Source of the DNA: Acidimicrobiia bacterium
Lineage (GTDB): Bacteria > Actinomycetota > Acidimicrobiia > Acidimicrobiales > CAIXPF01
Length of the DNA stretch: 64,000 bases
Assembly: GCA_947476745.1 (NCBI GenBank)
Contig: CANJRG010000013.1
Coordinates: 53,279-117,278, forward strand
Reading direction: 5' to 3'
The notes under the pieces were generated by a model, which saw nothing but the letters and a program-made list of their open reading frames with translations, made no database searches and was not told where the DNA came from. Both the position numbers and the translations under genes were made by a program. This document shows positions 8,046 through 17,789 of the stretch, piece after piece; the first letter of the stretch is position 1; every line of letters begins with the position of its first letter.

Positions 8046-9197
8046 TCACGCCGCACCGACCCGCTCGGCCACCAGGTTCAGCAGCTCGTCGGGCTGCACC
8101 ATGGCCACCCGCACATAGGCGGAACCGGCGGCCCCGTAGAACTCACCGGGGCTGATCAACGCTCCGGCTTCCCGGGCGAGGCGCTCGGTGAGTGCCCACG
8201 CGTCGCGGTCGGGTGCCGGGATCCACAGGTAGAAGCCACCGGCGGGGAGCGGGGCCTCGATCCCGAGCTTGGCGAACACGGCTTGGCCGAGCAGCAGCCG
8301 GTTCCAGTAGATGTCGCGCTGGCGCACCACGTGTTCGTCGTCGTCGAGGGCGGCTATGCCAGCGGCCTGAACCGGCCCTGGCACCATCATGCCGGCGTGC
8401 TTGCGCACCTCCTGCAGATAGTGGACGATCTCGGGATCGCCGATGTAGTAGCCCAGCCGGCAGCCGGCGAAGTTCGACCGCTTGGACAGCGAATGCACGG
8501 CGACGAGCCCGCGGAAGGAGTCGTCGCGACCGGCCGAGAGGATCGTGCGGGCCGGACCCTGCCAGGTGAACTCGGCGTAGCACTCGTCGGAGAACACCGG
8601 GATGTCCCGCTCCCGGCCCCAGACTGCGGCGGCCTCGAGATCGTCGAGCCCACCGGCCGGGTTGCCCGGCGTGTTGACCCACAGCACCAACGCCCGTTCG
8701 GCATCCGCCGGGTCGATCGCGTCGAGACGGATCCGCCAGTGCTCGTCGACCGGCACCGGAACCGGACGGCAGCCGGCGAAGATCGCCCCCATCTCGTAGG
8801 TGGGATAAGCGATCTCCGGGTACAGCACCGTGTCGCGGTCGGGGCGTCGCAGCTTCAGGTACAGCGGGAGGCTGGCCACGAACTCCTTGGTCCCGATGCA
8901 AGCCCCGACCTGCGTCGGTTCGACCGTTACACCGAAACGCCGGTCGACCCAACGACTCACCGCCTGACGCAGCGGCAGGGTCCCGATCGACGGCGGATAG
9001 CCCCGCTCGGCGTTGGAATGGGCAAGCGCCTCGACCGCCGCCGCAGGCGGTGGGTCCACCGGTGTGCCGATGGACAGGTCGACCAGGCCACCGGGGAACG
9101 CCTCGGCCAGAGGCTTGTACGCGTCGAGCCGGTCGTAGGGATAGGGCGGGGGGACGTAAGGGGCAGGGATGCCTGCGCCAGATGCGACCGGACTCAT
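8046..9197 (-). CDS. dapC: succinyldiaminopimelate transaminase (class I/II aminotransferase)
   Basis: PLP enzyme, probably making N-succinyl-LL-diaminopimelate from the keto intermediate. The 383-residue product shows the fold-type I pattern: substrate loop LSIGTPVDPPP, VNTPGNPAGG, FSDECYAEF, and the PLP lysine in HSLSKRSNFAGCRLGY (Lys239). The specific function is inferred from its place between dapE and dapF; the sequence alone says aminotransferase. Its ATG overlaps the hflX stop (ATGA), so the two are translationally coupled. Confidence 0.85.
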   Translation of the reverse strand: MSPVASGAGIPAPYVPPPYPYDRLDAYKPLAEAFPGGLVDLSIGTPVDPPPAAAVEALAHSNAERGYPPSIGTLPLRQAVSRWVDRRFGVTVEPTQVGACIGTKEFVASLPLYLKLRRPDRDTVLYPEIAYPTYEMGAIFAGCRPVPVPVDEHWRIRLDAIDPADAERALVLWVNTPGNPAGGLDDLEAAAVWGRERDIPVFSDECYAEFTWQGPARTILSAGRDDSFRGLVAVHSLSKRSNFAGCRLGYYIGDPEIVHYLQEVRKHAGMMVPGPVQAAGIAALDDDEHVVRQRDIYWNRLLLGQAVFAKLGIEAPLPAGGFYLWIPAPDRDAWALTERLAREAGALISPGEFYGAAGSAYVRVAMVQPDELLNLVAERVGAA

Positions 9198-10759
9198 AGC
9201 TCGATTCTGCCTCCCGGGACGGTGTTGACCACGAACTGCGCCAGACGGGCCCGGCCGGCGGGCTCGAGACGAACCCGCACACGGTATCCGTCGTCGTCGG
9301 TCGTCTCCGTCAGGACCTCGCCTTCGCGGTGGGCGATGGCCAGCGCATCACCGCGGGCGAAGGGGATTGACAGCTCGGTGATCTCGGTCATCACCCTCAG
9401 CCGTTTGCCGACCTCGGCCAGCAGCGCGTCGATACCGACCCCGGTGGCGGCGGAGATGGCCAACGATTCCGGATGGGTCCGCACCATGTCCGTCACCTCC
9501 TCGTTCGCGTCGACCTTGTTGAACACGATGAGCTCGGGCTTGTCCCCTGCGCCGATCTCCGACAGAACCGCATGCACCGCGGCGATCTGCCCGTCGGGGT
9601 CGGGGGCTGCGCCGTCGACCAGGTGGACCAGCAAGTCGGCTTCGAGCACCACTTCGAGCGTGGTCTTGAACGCCTCGACCAGACCGTGCGGCAGCTTCTT
9701 GATGAAGCCCACGGTGTCGGTCAACAGCACCTGCTCGCCGCCGGGCAGCTGCAGACGGCGAGTGGTGGCGTCGAGAGTGGCGAACAGGCGGTCCTCCACC
9801 AGCACCCCGGCATGGGTGAGCAGGTTGACCAGGGTCGACTTCCCGGCGTTGGTGTAGCCGACCACCGCCACATGGGCGAAACGGGCCCGCGACCGGCTCT
9901 TGCGTTGGACCTGCCGGTGACGGCGCACCTCCTCGAGTTGGGTCTCGAGGCGGTGCAGGCGTCGCACGATGCGGCGACGGTCGATCTCGAGCTGGGTCTC
10001 ACCCGGCCCACGACGGGCGCCGAGCCGTCCACCGGCCTGCTGGGACAGCGAGAACCCACGGCCCCGCAACCGCGGCAGGCGGTAGCGCAACATGGCCAGC
10101 ATCACCTGGGCCCGGCCCTCTGGGGTGGAGGCGTTCTGGGCGAAGATGTCGAGGATGACCGCGGTTCGGTCGATGGCCGTCCGACCGAGGATCCGTTCGA
10201 GGTTCACCTGCTGGCTCGGGGTCAGGTCCTCGTCGAACACCACGGTGTCGGCGTCATAGAGCTCGGACAGGGCCTGCACCTCGTGCGCCTTGCCCTTGCC
10301 GATGAAGGTGGCGGGGTCGGGATGCTGACGGCGCTGGATCACCCGGTCGACCACATCGGCACCGGCGGTGTCCACCAAGCGGGCCAGCTCGTCGAGCGAA
10401 GCCTCGACCTCCTCGACTGTGGCCGGCGGTTGCACCAGCCCGACGAGGATGATGCGCTCGCGGAAGGTCCGTTCGATGAGACCACCGCTGGCACCACCGA
10501 ACTCCCCGAACCCGCCGCGGTGGCCGGGGTCCGGCGCGTCGGGCCGACCGGAAGCGTCCTCATCGGCCCCGCCGGCGTCCTGCCATCGGTCCGCGTCACC
10601 CCATCCGGCGGCCTCACCCCATCCGTCCGCGTCGTCCCTGCCGTCGCCGCCACCGGGCCCGCCGTTTGCGCCGGCGAACCGCTCGGAGACGTCGGGATCG
10701 TGCCCTGGTGGGATGGTGTCGTCGTGGCGGTCCGAGCGTCGGGACCGACGCTCAGCCAA
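9194..10759 (-). CDS. hflX: ribosome-associated GTPase HflX
   Basis: GTPase that binds the large ribosomal subunit and rescues or splits stalled ribosomes. The 521-residue product has the HflX N-domain with the Gly-rich linker GGRLGARRGPGETQLEIDRR. The GTPase domain follows: G1 GYTNAGKST (301-309), G3 DTVGF, G4 FNKVD. The first 95 residues are a disordered Asp/Gly/Trp-rich tail (DDADGWGEAAGWGDAD) before the conserved domain starts near IERTFRERIILVGL. The start is a TTG overlapping the dapF stop; a later start is possible, leaving the tail in doubt. Confidence 0.93.
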   Translation of the reverse strand: MAERRSRRSDRHDDTIPPGHDPDVSERFAGANGGPGGGDGRDDADGWGEAAGWGDADRWQDAGGADEDASGRPDAPDPGHRGGFGEFGGASGGLIERTFRERIILVGLVQPPATVEEVEASLDELARLVDTAGADVVDRVIQRRQHPDPATFIGKGKAHEVQALSELYDADTVVFDEDLTPSQQVNLERILGRTAIDRTAVILDIFAQNASTPEGRAQVMLAMLRYRLPRLRGRGFSLSQQAGGRLGARRGPGETQLEIDRRRIVRRLHRLETQLEEVRRHRQVQRKSRSRARFAHVAVVGYTNAGKSTLVNLLTHAGVLVEDRLFATLDATTRRLQLPGGEQVLLTDTVGFIKKLPHGLVEAFKTTLEVVLEADLLVHLVDGAAPDPDGQIAAVHAVLSEIGAGDKPELIVFNKVDANEEVTDMVRTHPESLAISAATGVGIDALLAEVGKRLRVMTEITELSIPFARGDALAIAHREGEVLTETTDDDGYRVRVRLEPAGRARLAQFVVNTVPGGRIEL

Positions 10760-11654
10760 GGTCGAACTCGATTCGGGCGATGAAGGTGGCGGGGCCGATC
10801 AGCGCAGTGGCGTCGTCCCCGACCTCGACGGTCACCATACCGCCCGGCATGTGGACGGTGACGGTGGGGCCGACCAGCCCCCAGCGATGCGCGACCGTGG
10901 CCGCGGCGCTCGCCCCGGTGCCACAGGCCTCGGTGACGCCGGCGCCGCGTTCCCACACCGTCAAATCGAGTTCGTCGCTGCAGCCCGGCCGTGGGGCGAT
11001 GAACTGCACGTTCACCCCTGCAGGGAAGTCAGCCTCGAGGATCGGTCCCGCAGCGGCCACGTCGACCTGCCACGGATCGGCCACGGCGAGAACCAGGTGG
11101 GGATTGCCGATGTCGGCGGTGGCGCTGTGCGAGGGCGCCAACCCCGCCACGGCCCGTCGGGCCTCGGGCGACGGTTGCCACGACGGCCCGTCGGTCACCG
11201 GGCCCATACCGACGCGCACGAACACCGATCCCGGATCGCTCGGATGCGGCCGGACAGCCAACATGCGCACCCCGGCGTCGGTGAGCACGACGAGATCGAC
11301 CTCATCGGCGCGATGAGCCAGGGCCAGCGCCTGGGCCAGGCACCGGATGCCGTTACCGCTCATCTCGGCCCGGCTTCCGTCGGCGTTGAACAACACCATC
11401 ACCGCGTCGTGTCCCGGCTGCGCCGCGGGACCGGCCACGATGAACCCGTCGGCACCGATACCCCGGCGACGGTCGCACAGGCGCACGGCCAGGGCCGGGT
11501 CGAGCAACGCTGCCGGATCGGCGCTCACCGTGACAAGGAAGTCGTTGCCCAACCCGTGGTGCTTGGTCAGGGCCACGAACCGCGTTCCCGGGGCGATCGG
11601 GTCGGTCGGCCAGGGCCGGGGGGTCGGAGATGCGGCGGGTGCAGTCGAGGCCAT
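10752..11654 (-). CDS. dapF: diaminopimelate epimerase
   Basis: Converts LL- to meso-diaminopimelate, the cross-linking residue of peptidoglycan and precursor of lysine. The 300-residue product has both catalytic cysteines in their conserved contexts: MSGNGIRCLAQ (Cys105) and TEACGTGASAAA (Cys242). The N-terminal KHHGLGNDFL motif is also present. About 20 extra proline-rich residues precede the usual start. It heads the run dapF-hflX-dapC-dapE; the upstream 232-base gap to the divergent secreted protein should carry its promoter. Confidence 0.96.
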   Translation of the reverse strand: MASTAPAASPTPRPWPTDPIAPGTRFVALTKHHGLGNDFLVTVSADPAALLDPALAVRLCDRRRGIGADGFIVAGPAAQPGHDAVMVLFNADGSRAEMSGNGIRCLAQALALAHRADEVDLVVLTDAGVRMLAVRPHPSDPGSVFVRVGMGPVTDGPSWQPSPEARRAVAGLAPSHSATADIGNPHLVLAVADPWQVDVAAAGPILEADFPAGVNVQFIAPRPGCSDELDLTVWERGAGVTEACGTGASAAATVAHRWGLVGPTVTVHMPGGMVTVEVGDDATALIGPATFIARIEFDLG

Positions 11655-11886
11655 GTCGGCCTCAGTCTTTCAGCACCACGCCTACAAAGCCCGTCGATTG
11701 CCGCTGGCCTCTCCTGTCACGACGGTGGCCGTCGTGGGGACCGACGCGCGTAGGGCGGTCGGACGACGTCGGTGAGCGATCCGATCATCGACTCCTGTCG
11801 ACGTAACCGGGACCATCGCCCCAGCGCCGCACGGACCGGGGTCGCTCCGCCATTGCGGGCCAGCACCAGAAGGCTCATGGTGGGGA

Positions 11887-13041
11887 ATGCGCAGAATCGT
11901 CACACGAACCAGGTTGCCGGCGATTGCGCTTGCCTTGGCCCTGCTGCTGGTGAGTACCGCCGCCAAACCCGCAGGTGCCGGACGGCCGACCGTGGTTGCC
12001 ATCGCTGCGGAGGAGGCCCAGTGGATCGCCCGGGCGCAGGTGCCGTCGGGGCTCGGCCCGGCCTCGGGGGCGATCGCCCGGTATCCGCTGTCGGCGGACA
12101 CCCCGGGTTTCGTCTCGCCCTACGACGGAACGATGGGCGCCCAAGGGCTCCTGCTCGGCGGGCCGGCCTACTACCCGGCGGTTCGAGCGTGGATCGACTG
12201 GTATCTCCGCAACCTCAACTTCCCCGATCACAACGGGGTCGACGGCACCATCTACGACGTCTGGGTCGACACCAGCGGCCAGCAGACCGTTGTCATCGAC
12301 CCCAATACCTCCATGCCGAGTTACGACTCGACCGACGCCTATGCCGGGGTCTTCCTGTCGTTGGTCCAGGCCTACGCAGAGCGATTGCCGGGCGAGCGGA
12401 TCTACCTCCGCAGCCAGCGCAGCCGCCTCGACGCCGTCGCCCGCGCCGCCATCGCGACCAAGCACGACACCGGCCTGACCGGAGCACGACCCGACTGGTG
12501 GGGCGAATACCTCTTGGACAACATCGATACCGAGCGCGGCCTCAGCGACTACGCCTGGTTGCTGCGCAACGTCCTCGGAGACCGAACTGCGGCGCGGACC
12601 TGGCAGGGCGAGGCGGACCTGATACGCCGGGCGGTCGAGGAACACCTCTGGTTCGCGGACAAGGACATGTACGGCTGGGCCTCCGATCAGCCCAACCCCC
12701 AGTGGGGCACCTTCTACCCCGATGCCGTGGTGCAGGCCTGGCCGATAATCTTCGGCTACGGCCCCAAGAACCGGCGTACCGCGTTGTGGGCCTCGATCAA
12801 TCAGGCGTGGCCGCTGTGGGTCACCACCCGGGACAACCCGGGCACCCCCGACGCCCAGCCCTGGGCGACCCTCGGCTATGCGGCTGCGATGATGGGCCAG
12901 CGGGACCAGACACTGGCCTGGCTCGCCGGCTCGCAACAGACCTGGGTCGAGCCGGGCCGGCCATGGCCGTGGACCGTGAACGACTCGGCCTGGCGGGCAC
13001 GAACTGCTGCGTTGGCCTCCCGCCGGGGCTGGCTCAGCTGA
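11887..13041 (+). CDS. secreted (alpha/alpha)6-barrel, glycosidase-like protein
   Basis: Function unknown; likely an exported carbohydrate-active or carbohydrate-binding enzyme. The 384-residue product opens with a signal peptide (MRRIVTRTR then a hydrophobic stretch, possible cleavage after AGA). Repeated Trp/Tyr-rich helical hairpins follow: YYPAVRAWIDWYLRNLNF, DSTDAYAGVFLSLVQAY, WWGEYLLDNIDTERGLSDYAWLLRN, YGWASDQPNPQWGTFYPDAV. This spacing resembles six-hairpin glycosidases. Asp/Glu candidates exist, but I cannot assign catalytic residues. It is an isolated plus-strand gene between two minus-strand blocks. Confidence 0.6.
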   Translation: MRRIVTRTRLPAIALALALLLVSTAAKPAGAGRPTVVAIAAEEAQWIARAQVPSGLGPASGAIARYPLSADTPGFVSPYDGTMGAQGLLLGGPAYYPAVRAWIDWYLRNLNFPDHNGVDGTIYDVWVDTSGQQTVVIDPNTSMPSYDSTDAYAGVFLSLVQAYAERLPGERIYLRSQRSRLDAVARAAIATKHDTGLTGARPDWWGEYLLDNIDTERGLSDYAWLLRNVLGDRTAARTWQGEADLIRRAVEEHLWFADKDMYGWASDQPNPQWGTFYPDAVVQAWPIIFGYGPKNRRTALWASINQAWPLWVTTRDNPGTPDAQPWATLGYAAAMMGQRDQTLAWLAGSQQTWVEPGRPWPWTVNDSAWRARTAALASRRGWLS

Positions 13042-13168
13042 ACAACCGATGCGACCGCTGACGAGATGACGCAGTGTCCGGCTCGTCCGACACGGGTACG
13101 GCCCCCGGGGGACGCTGGCGCGGCCCGGCGGACAACGCGGGTTCGGCTCGGTCGGCGCAGCAGCGCGG

Positions 13169-14104
13169 TCAGGCCAGGAGAGCTTCGGCGGCCGCTATGG
13201 GGTCCTCCGCCACCGCTGTGGCATCGAGCCACGCGATGCGCGGATCGCGTCTGAACCAGCGCTGCTGACGGCGGGCGAAACGTCGGGTCCGGGCGATGGC
13301 GAGGGCCAAGGACTCCTCCAGCGACTGTTCGCCGCGCACATGGACCAGCAGTTCCTTGTAGCCCAGCGCCTGAGCCGCCGTCGGTGAAAGCCCGCCCGAG
13401 GCGTCGAGAAGTTCGCTGATCTCATCGAGGAACCCCTCGGCGAGTTGACGGTGATAGCGCTGTTCGATGCGGGCGTAGAGGTCCTCACGCGGGAGGTCCA
13501 GGCCGATCAGCCGGTGCGCGGTCGGCCGATAGCTGTCGAGGCCGGGCCCGAACGAGGAGAACGGACGGCCGGACCCGAGGGTGACCTCGAGCGCTCGGAT
13601 GACCCTTCGGCGGTTGGCCGGCTCCATCCGCGACGCGGCCAGCGGATCGCACGTCACCAGACGGCGGTGCAGCGCCAACGTGTCCTCCTCCAGCTCGAGC
13701 TCGGTCCGTACCGATAGGTATCGCCCGGGCAGCTCCAACTCGTCCACGAGCGCCTGCACGTAGAGTCCGGTACCGCCCACCACCACACAGCGGCCACCCC
13801 GAGTGGCCACCTCGGTCATGGCCCGACGGGCCTCCCGCTGGAAATCGCTCACCGAGAACGACTCGTGAGGCTCCACCAGGTCGATCACATGGTGGCGGAC
13901 TTCAGCCCGTTCGGCCGGCGTGGGCTTGGCCGTGCCGATGTCCATGCCCCGGTACACCTGCATCGAATCAGCGCTGATCAGCTCGATGTCGCCGGCCCGG
14001 CGGGCGAGCGCCAGGGCCAGGGCGCTCTTACCGCTCGCAGTCGGACCGACCACCACAATCGACGCAGGCAGCGACCACAATTCGCCCGGCGCAACGGGCG
14101 ACAC
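13169..14104 (-). CDS. miaA: tRNA dimethylallyltransferase
   Basis: Adds a dimethylallyl group to A37 of tRNAs reading U-starting codons, the step before MiaB. From GTG 14104 the product is 311 residues, near family length. The P-loop GPTASGKS is at 20-27, followed by the conserved LISADSMQVYRGMDIGTAKP and VVGGTGLYVQAL. The C-terminal basic segment RTRRFARRQQRWFRRD binds tRNA. The frame stays open far upstream, so the start is uncertain; TTG or CTG codons nearer the P-loop are alternatives. It follows the APH-like gene and miaB on the same strand. Confidence 0.94.
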   Translation of the reverse strand: MSPVAPGELWSLPASIVVVGPTASGKSALALALARRAGDIELISADSMQVYRGMDIGTAKPTPAERAEVRHHVIDLVEPHESFSVSDFQREARRAMTEVATRGGRCVVVGGTGLYVQALVDELELPGRYLSVRTELELEEDTLALHRRLVTCDPLAASRMEPANRRRVIRALEVTLGSGRPFSSFGPGLDSYRPTAHRLIGLDLPREDLYARIEQRYHRQLAEGFLDEISELLDASGGLSPTAAQALGYKELLVHVRGEQSLEESLALAIARTRRFARRQQRWFRRDPRIAWLDATAVAEDPIAAAEALLA

Positions 14105-14210
14105 ACTCGACCCAGTCGCCGGCCCCGGAGCAGTCGCCGAGCCTGGGGCGGTCCGCGGACCTGCCGGGTCGGCGACACCGGCTTGTCTCTCTCCGCCCCG
14201 GCCGGTGTGC

Positions 14211-15014
14211 TCAGAGCAACTCATCGAGCAGCGCATGGAACTCCAACCGGATGGGGTCGGGCTCCGGCAGTCCGTAGGCGGCGAAGAACCCCGGTAGCGC
14301 CTCCGCCCCGAACACCGCGGCCAGGCTGCGGGCCATGGCCCCGAGGTCGCGATAGGGGTCGCCGACGGCAAGGCGCGCCACGCCGATGAAGCCGGTGGGT
14401 TCGGTGCGCTCCAGCCACACGGCACCGAGTCGGCAGGCTCCATGGGTGACGACCGGCTCCACCGGCCGCCGGCGTTCGAGCACCGGCACGAGCGCATGGA
14501 GCTGGTCGAGCAGACGCTGTGGCTCGAGGCGGCGTCTGGCCGGGGCGAACTGCTCCCGGTCGACCACCCCCGCCGCCACCCGCTCCGCAGCATCGACGAG
14601 CAGCTCCCCGAGGTCGACAACCGGCAGGGAGGCGTCAACCGGCAGATCGTGCAGCCGGCGCAGGGCGCAACCGAGTCCCTCCAGCAAGCCGGCGCCTTGG
14701 ACCCGGTTCTCCGGACCGTCTGCCGGCCAACCCGGCGGCCGACCGTACCATCGCGCCCGGCCGAGCCAGTGCGCATCGGCCAGCGATTCCGACCCGGCAC
14801 CGTCGACGGGCGGAAATACAGCCAGCGCCGGTGCCGCCGCCGGACGGGGGCCGAGCCCGCGTTCGGCCAACCAGGCCAGACCCGCGACCTCGGCATCACT
14901 CGCGCCCTCGAGACCCCCGCCGGGGTCCGCGACCAACGCAAGCAGCGCCGGACCGTGAGCCGGATCGACCTGCCACCAGCCCGGAACCCGCAGGGGACGC
15001 AGCGCCGGGGGCAA
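14211..15014 (-). CDS. aminoglycoside-phosphotransferase-like pseudokinase
   Basis: Resembles APH(3')-type kinases in its C-terminal half but lacks their catalytic residues. Over 267 residues, the catalytic-loop motif H-G-D...N appears as HGACRLGAVWLE (191-202), with Asp replaced by Ala and the metal-binding Asn by Ala. The GFID(L/V)GR metal site appears as GFIGVARLAV (208-217), Asp replaced by Gly. The surrounding pattern (GDPYRDLGAMARSL, FFAAYGLPEPDPIRLEFHALLDELL) matches the family well. The start is a TTG at 15014 preceded by GGGGG. It lies 11 bases after miaB and upstream of miaA, in the same orientation. Catalysis is unlikely; a binding or regulatory role is inference. Confidence 0.7.
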   Translation of the reverse strand: MPPALRPLRVPGWWQVDPAHGPALLALVADPGGGLEGASDAEVAGLAWLAERGLGPRPAAAPALAVFPPVDGAGSESLADAHWLGRARWYGRPPGWPADGPENRVQGAGLLEGLGCALRRLHDLPVDASLPVVDLGELLVDAAERVAAGVVDREQFAPARRRLEPQRLLDQLHALVPVLERRRPVEPVVTHGACRLGAVWLERTEPTGFIGVARLAVGDPYRDLGAMARSLAAVFGAEALPGFFAAYGLPEPDPIRLEFHALLDELL

Positions 15015-15025
15015 GGGACCCCCGC

Positions 15026-16492
15026 TCAGCCCGCCACCACCGGGATACGGGTGCGATGCCGCGGCGTGGCCACGACCTCGACCAGCCGGCCGATCAGGTG
15101 ATGAGCTCCGGCATCGGTGATCTCGACGAGGGCATAGGTGCCGGGCCGGAGCCGACCTCCACTCGGAAAGTGCACCAGCTTGTTTTGCCCCGTACGGCCG
15201 GTGAGCAGCTCCGGGTTACGCTTGGACGGGCCCTCCACCACGACCTCCTCGCACCGCCCCACCCGCGCCAGATGCTTGGCCCGGGTCGATCGTTCCACCA
15301 CGATCCGCAGGCGTTCGAAACGCTCGGCGACGACGTCGGCCGGCACGAACTGACCGGAGAGCGTCGCCGCCTCGGTCCCCGGACGAGGCGAGAAGATGAA
15401 GGTGTAGGCGCTGTCGTAGGCGGCTTCGGCCACAACCTCGAGGGTCTGGGCGAAGTCCTCGTCGGTCTCCCCGGGGAAGCCGACGATGAGGTCGGTGGTG
15501 ACAGCGAGGTCGTCGACGACCCGACGGGCCTCGGCCAACCGGGCCAGATAACGCTCAGCGGTGTAGCCGCGGTGCATGGCGGCGAGAATGCGATCAGACC
15601 CGGCCTGCAGCGGCAGGTGCAGGTGCGGACACACAGCCGGGGTCTGCGCCATGGCATCCATCACATCGGACCGGATGTCCTTGGGGTGGGGGCTGGTGTA
15701 GCGAACCCGACGGATCCCGTCGATCCGACCGATCGCCCGGAGCAGGTCGGCGAACAGGGCCCGGGAACGGTTCGCTCCCTCGTCGCACCAGGTGGCCCCA
15801 GCGAGCCAGTCGGCCGGTGCGCTGAACGAACCGTTGCGCAGGCCCAGAGTGAGATCACGACCGTAGGAGTTGACGTTCTGGCCCAGGAGCGTGACCTCGC
15901 TGACCCCGTCGGCAGCGAGGCGGGCGACCTCGTCGACGATCTCACCGAACGGACGACTCATCTCGCGTCCGCGGACCGATGGCACGATGCAGAAGGCACA
16001 CGAGTTGTCACACCCGATCTGGATGGTGACCCACGCGGCATAGTCGACCTCGCGCCGCACGGGCAGCGCCGAGGGAAACTGGGCGTGCTCATCGAGGACG
16101 GCCTCGTCGAGGATCTCGATGCGGGAGGCCCCCTGCGTGCGGGCTTCGGCCAGCAGTTCCGTAGCCCGGTGCACGTTGTGGGTGCCGAACACGACATCGA
16201 CATGCGGCGCCTTGTCCAGCACCAGGTCTCGGTCCTTCTGGGCCAGGCAGCCACCGACCACGATCTGGAGGTCGGGCCGGCGGGCCTTGAGGGCCTTGAG
16301 ATGGCCGAGCTGCCCGTAGAGCTTGTTGTCCGCGTTCTCGCGGATGCAGCAGGTGTTCAGCACGATGACATCGGCATCATCGAACGAGTCGGTGGGTGCA
16401 TACCCGTCCGCTTCGAGCAAACCGCTGATGCGCTCGGAATCGTGCTCGTTCATCTGGCACCCGTAAGTGCGCACGACGTACCGCTTGGTCAC
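15026..16492 (-). CDS. miaB: tRNA-2-methylthio-N6-dimethylallyladenosine synthase
   Basis: Radical-SAM methylthiotransferase that adds the 2-methylthio group to i6A37 in tRNA, after MiaA. The 488-residue product has the N-terminal [4Fe-4S] cysteines (Cys12 in TYGCQMNEHDSE, Cys48, Cys82) and the radical-SAM triad in CDNSCAFC (161-168). A C-terminal TRAM domain ends in VEVVATPRHRTRIPV. The GCQMNEHDSE signature separates it from RimO. It is downstream of recA with a 136-base gap that shows no gene. Confidence 0.97.
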   Translation of the reverse strand: MTKRYVVRTYGCQMNEHDSERISGLLEADGYAPTDSFDDADVIVLNTCCIRENADNKLYGQLGHLKALKARRPDLQIVVGGCLAQKDRDLVLDKAPHVDVVFGTHNVHRATELLAEARTQGASRIEILDEAVLDEHAQFPSALPVRREVDYAAWVTIQIGCDNSCAFCIVPSVRGREMSRPFGEIVDEVARLAADGVSEVTLLGQNVNSYGRDLTLGLRNGSFSAPADWLAGATWCDEGANRSRALFADLLRAIGRIDGIRRVRYTSPHPKDIRSDVMDAMAQTPAVCPHLHLPLQAGSDRILAAMHRGYTAERYLARLAEARRVVDDLAVTTDLIVGFPGETDEDFAQTLEVVAEAAYDSAYTFIFSPRPGTEAATLSGQFVPADVVAERFERLRIVVERSTRAKHLARVGRCEEVVVEGPSKRNPELLTGRTGQNKLVHFPSGGRLRPGTYALVEITDAGAHHLIGRLVEVVATPRHRTRIPVVAG

Positions 16493-16628
16493 CCTGACAG
16501 GTTACGCACGATGGGCTCCGACGGCGGCATCCCAGCATGACGCGACCGGCGCAGCGGGACTCGTCCGGTGCCGAGCCCCGCTGCAGGTCTTGTCCTGCCC
16601 TCCGGCCGTAGCCGGCGCGAGCATCGCC

Positions 16629-17681
16629 CTACTCGGCGGCTACGTCGAGGACGATCGCGTCGTCGCCAGCTTCGGCGGCACCTTCGGCGGCACCGTTGAG
16701 GCCCACCTTGCTGCGGATCCGGTCGGAGATCTCCATCATGATCTCGGGATTCTCGGACAGGAAGTTCTTGGCGTTCTCCCGTCCCTGACCGAGCTGCTCT
16801 CCTTCGTAGGTGAACCAGGCCCCGGACTTCTTGATGATGGCCAGCTCCACACCGACGTCGAGCAGCGAGCCTTCCCTGCTGATGCCACGCCCGTACATGA
16901 TGTCGAACTCGCACTGCCGGAACGGCGGAGCGACCTTGTTCTTCACCACCTTCACCCGGGTGCGGTTGCCGACGACCTCGGCCCCGTCCTTGATGGACTC
17001 GATCCGACGGATGTCGAGACGGACCGACGAGTAGAACTTCAGCGCACGTCCGCCCGGCGTCGTCTCCGGTGAACCGAACATCACGCCGATCTTCTCTCGC
17101 AGCTGGTTGATGAAGATGCAGATCGTGTTCGACTTGTTGAGGTTCGCGGTTAGCTTGCGCAGGGCCTGCGACATGAGGCGGGCCTGGAGGCCGACGTGGG
17201 TGTCGCCCATGTCGCCCTCGATCTCGGCGCGAGGGGTGAGGGCGGCCACCGAGTCGATCACGACCACGTCAATGGCACCGGAACGGACCAGCATGTCCGT
17301 GATCTCGAGCGCCTGCTCCCCCGTGTCGGGCTGGGAGATGAGCAGCTCGTCGACGTCGACCCCGAGGTTCTTGGCATAGACCGGGTCCATGGCGTGCTCG
17401 GCGTCGATGTAGGCGCAGATCCCGCCGTTGCGCTGGGCCTCGGCCACCACGTGCATGGCCAGCGTGGATTTGCCGGAGGATTCCGGGCCGTAGATCTCCA
17501 CGACCCGCCCCCGGGGCAACCCGCCGATACCGAGTGCGATGTCGAGTGCGAAAGCCCCGGTGGACACCGCCTCGATGGCCATGTCGCCCTTCTCGCTCAT
17601 CTTCATGACCGAGCCCTTGCCGAACTGCTTCTCGATCTGTCCGAGCGCCATCTCGAGTGCTTTGCTGCGGTCCACGTGCAT
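16629..17681 (-). CDS. recA: recombinase RecA
   Basis: DNA strand-exchange ATPase and LexA co-protease. The 350-residue product has Walker [10 protein letters not shown] (65-73), loop [20 protein letters not shown], and [21 protein letters not shown]. The tail is acidic and Ala-rich. ATG 17681 is used; a GTG two codons later (17675) has better spacing to AAGGGG and may be the true start. No recX follows. The promoter carries a perfect LexA box, so it is SOS-induced. Confidence 0.98.
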   Translation of the reverse strand: MHVDRSKALEMALGQIEKQFGKGSVMKMSEKGDMAIEAVSTGAFALDIALGIGGLPRGRVVEIYGPESSGKSTLAMHVVAEAQRNGGICAYIDAEHAMDPVYAKNLGVDVDELLISQPDTGEQALEITDMLVRSGAIDVVVIDSVAALTPRAEIEGDMGDTHVGLQARLMSQALRKLTANLNKSNTICIFINQLREKIGVMFGSPETTPGGRALKFYSSVRLDIRRIESIKDGAEVVGNRTRVKVVKNKVAPPFRQCEFDIMYGRGISREGSLLDVGVELAIIKKSGAWFTYEGEQLGQGRENAKNFLSENPEIMMEISDRIRSKVGLNGAAEGAAEAGDDAIVLDVAAE

Positions 17682-17789
17682 CCCCTTCGGGTGTTGAGGC
17701 TTGAATGGGCTGGGGCTGCGGTGGCCCCGGCGTCTGATTGATGAGACCGTACGCACGAGGTGTGACAGCCAAGCGGCCGGCACCTCTGT

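Noticed and set aside
6975..9857. 960-codon plus-strand open frame over dapE, dapC and part of hflX
   Set aside because: Antisense to three recognised genes and without any domain signature.
14105..14941. Extension of miaA upstream into the APH-like gene
   Set aside because: The frame is open but the extra residues are Arg/Ser-rich shadow sequence; the conserved protein begins just before the P-loop.
14519..16540. Long plus-strand frame over the APH-like gene and miaB
   Set aside because: Low-complexity Arg/Pro/Ala product; miaB on the other strand has all its cysteine motifs.
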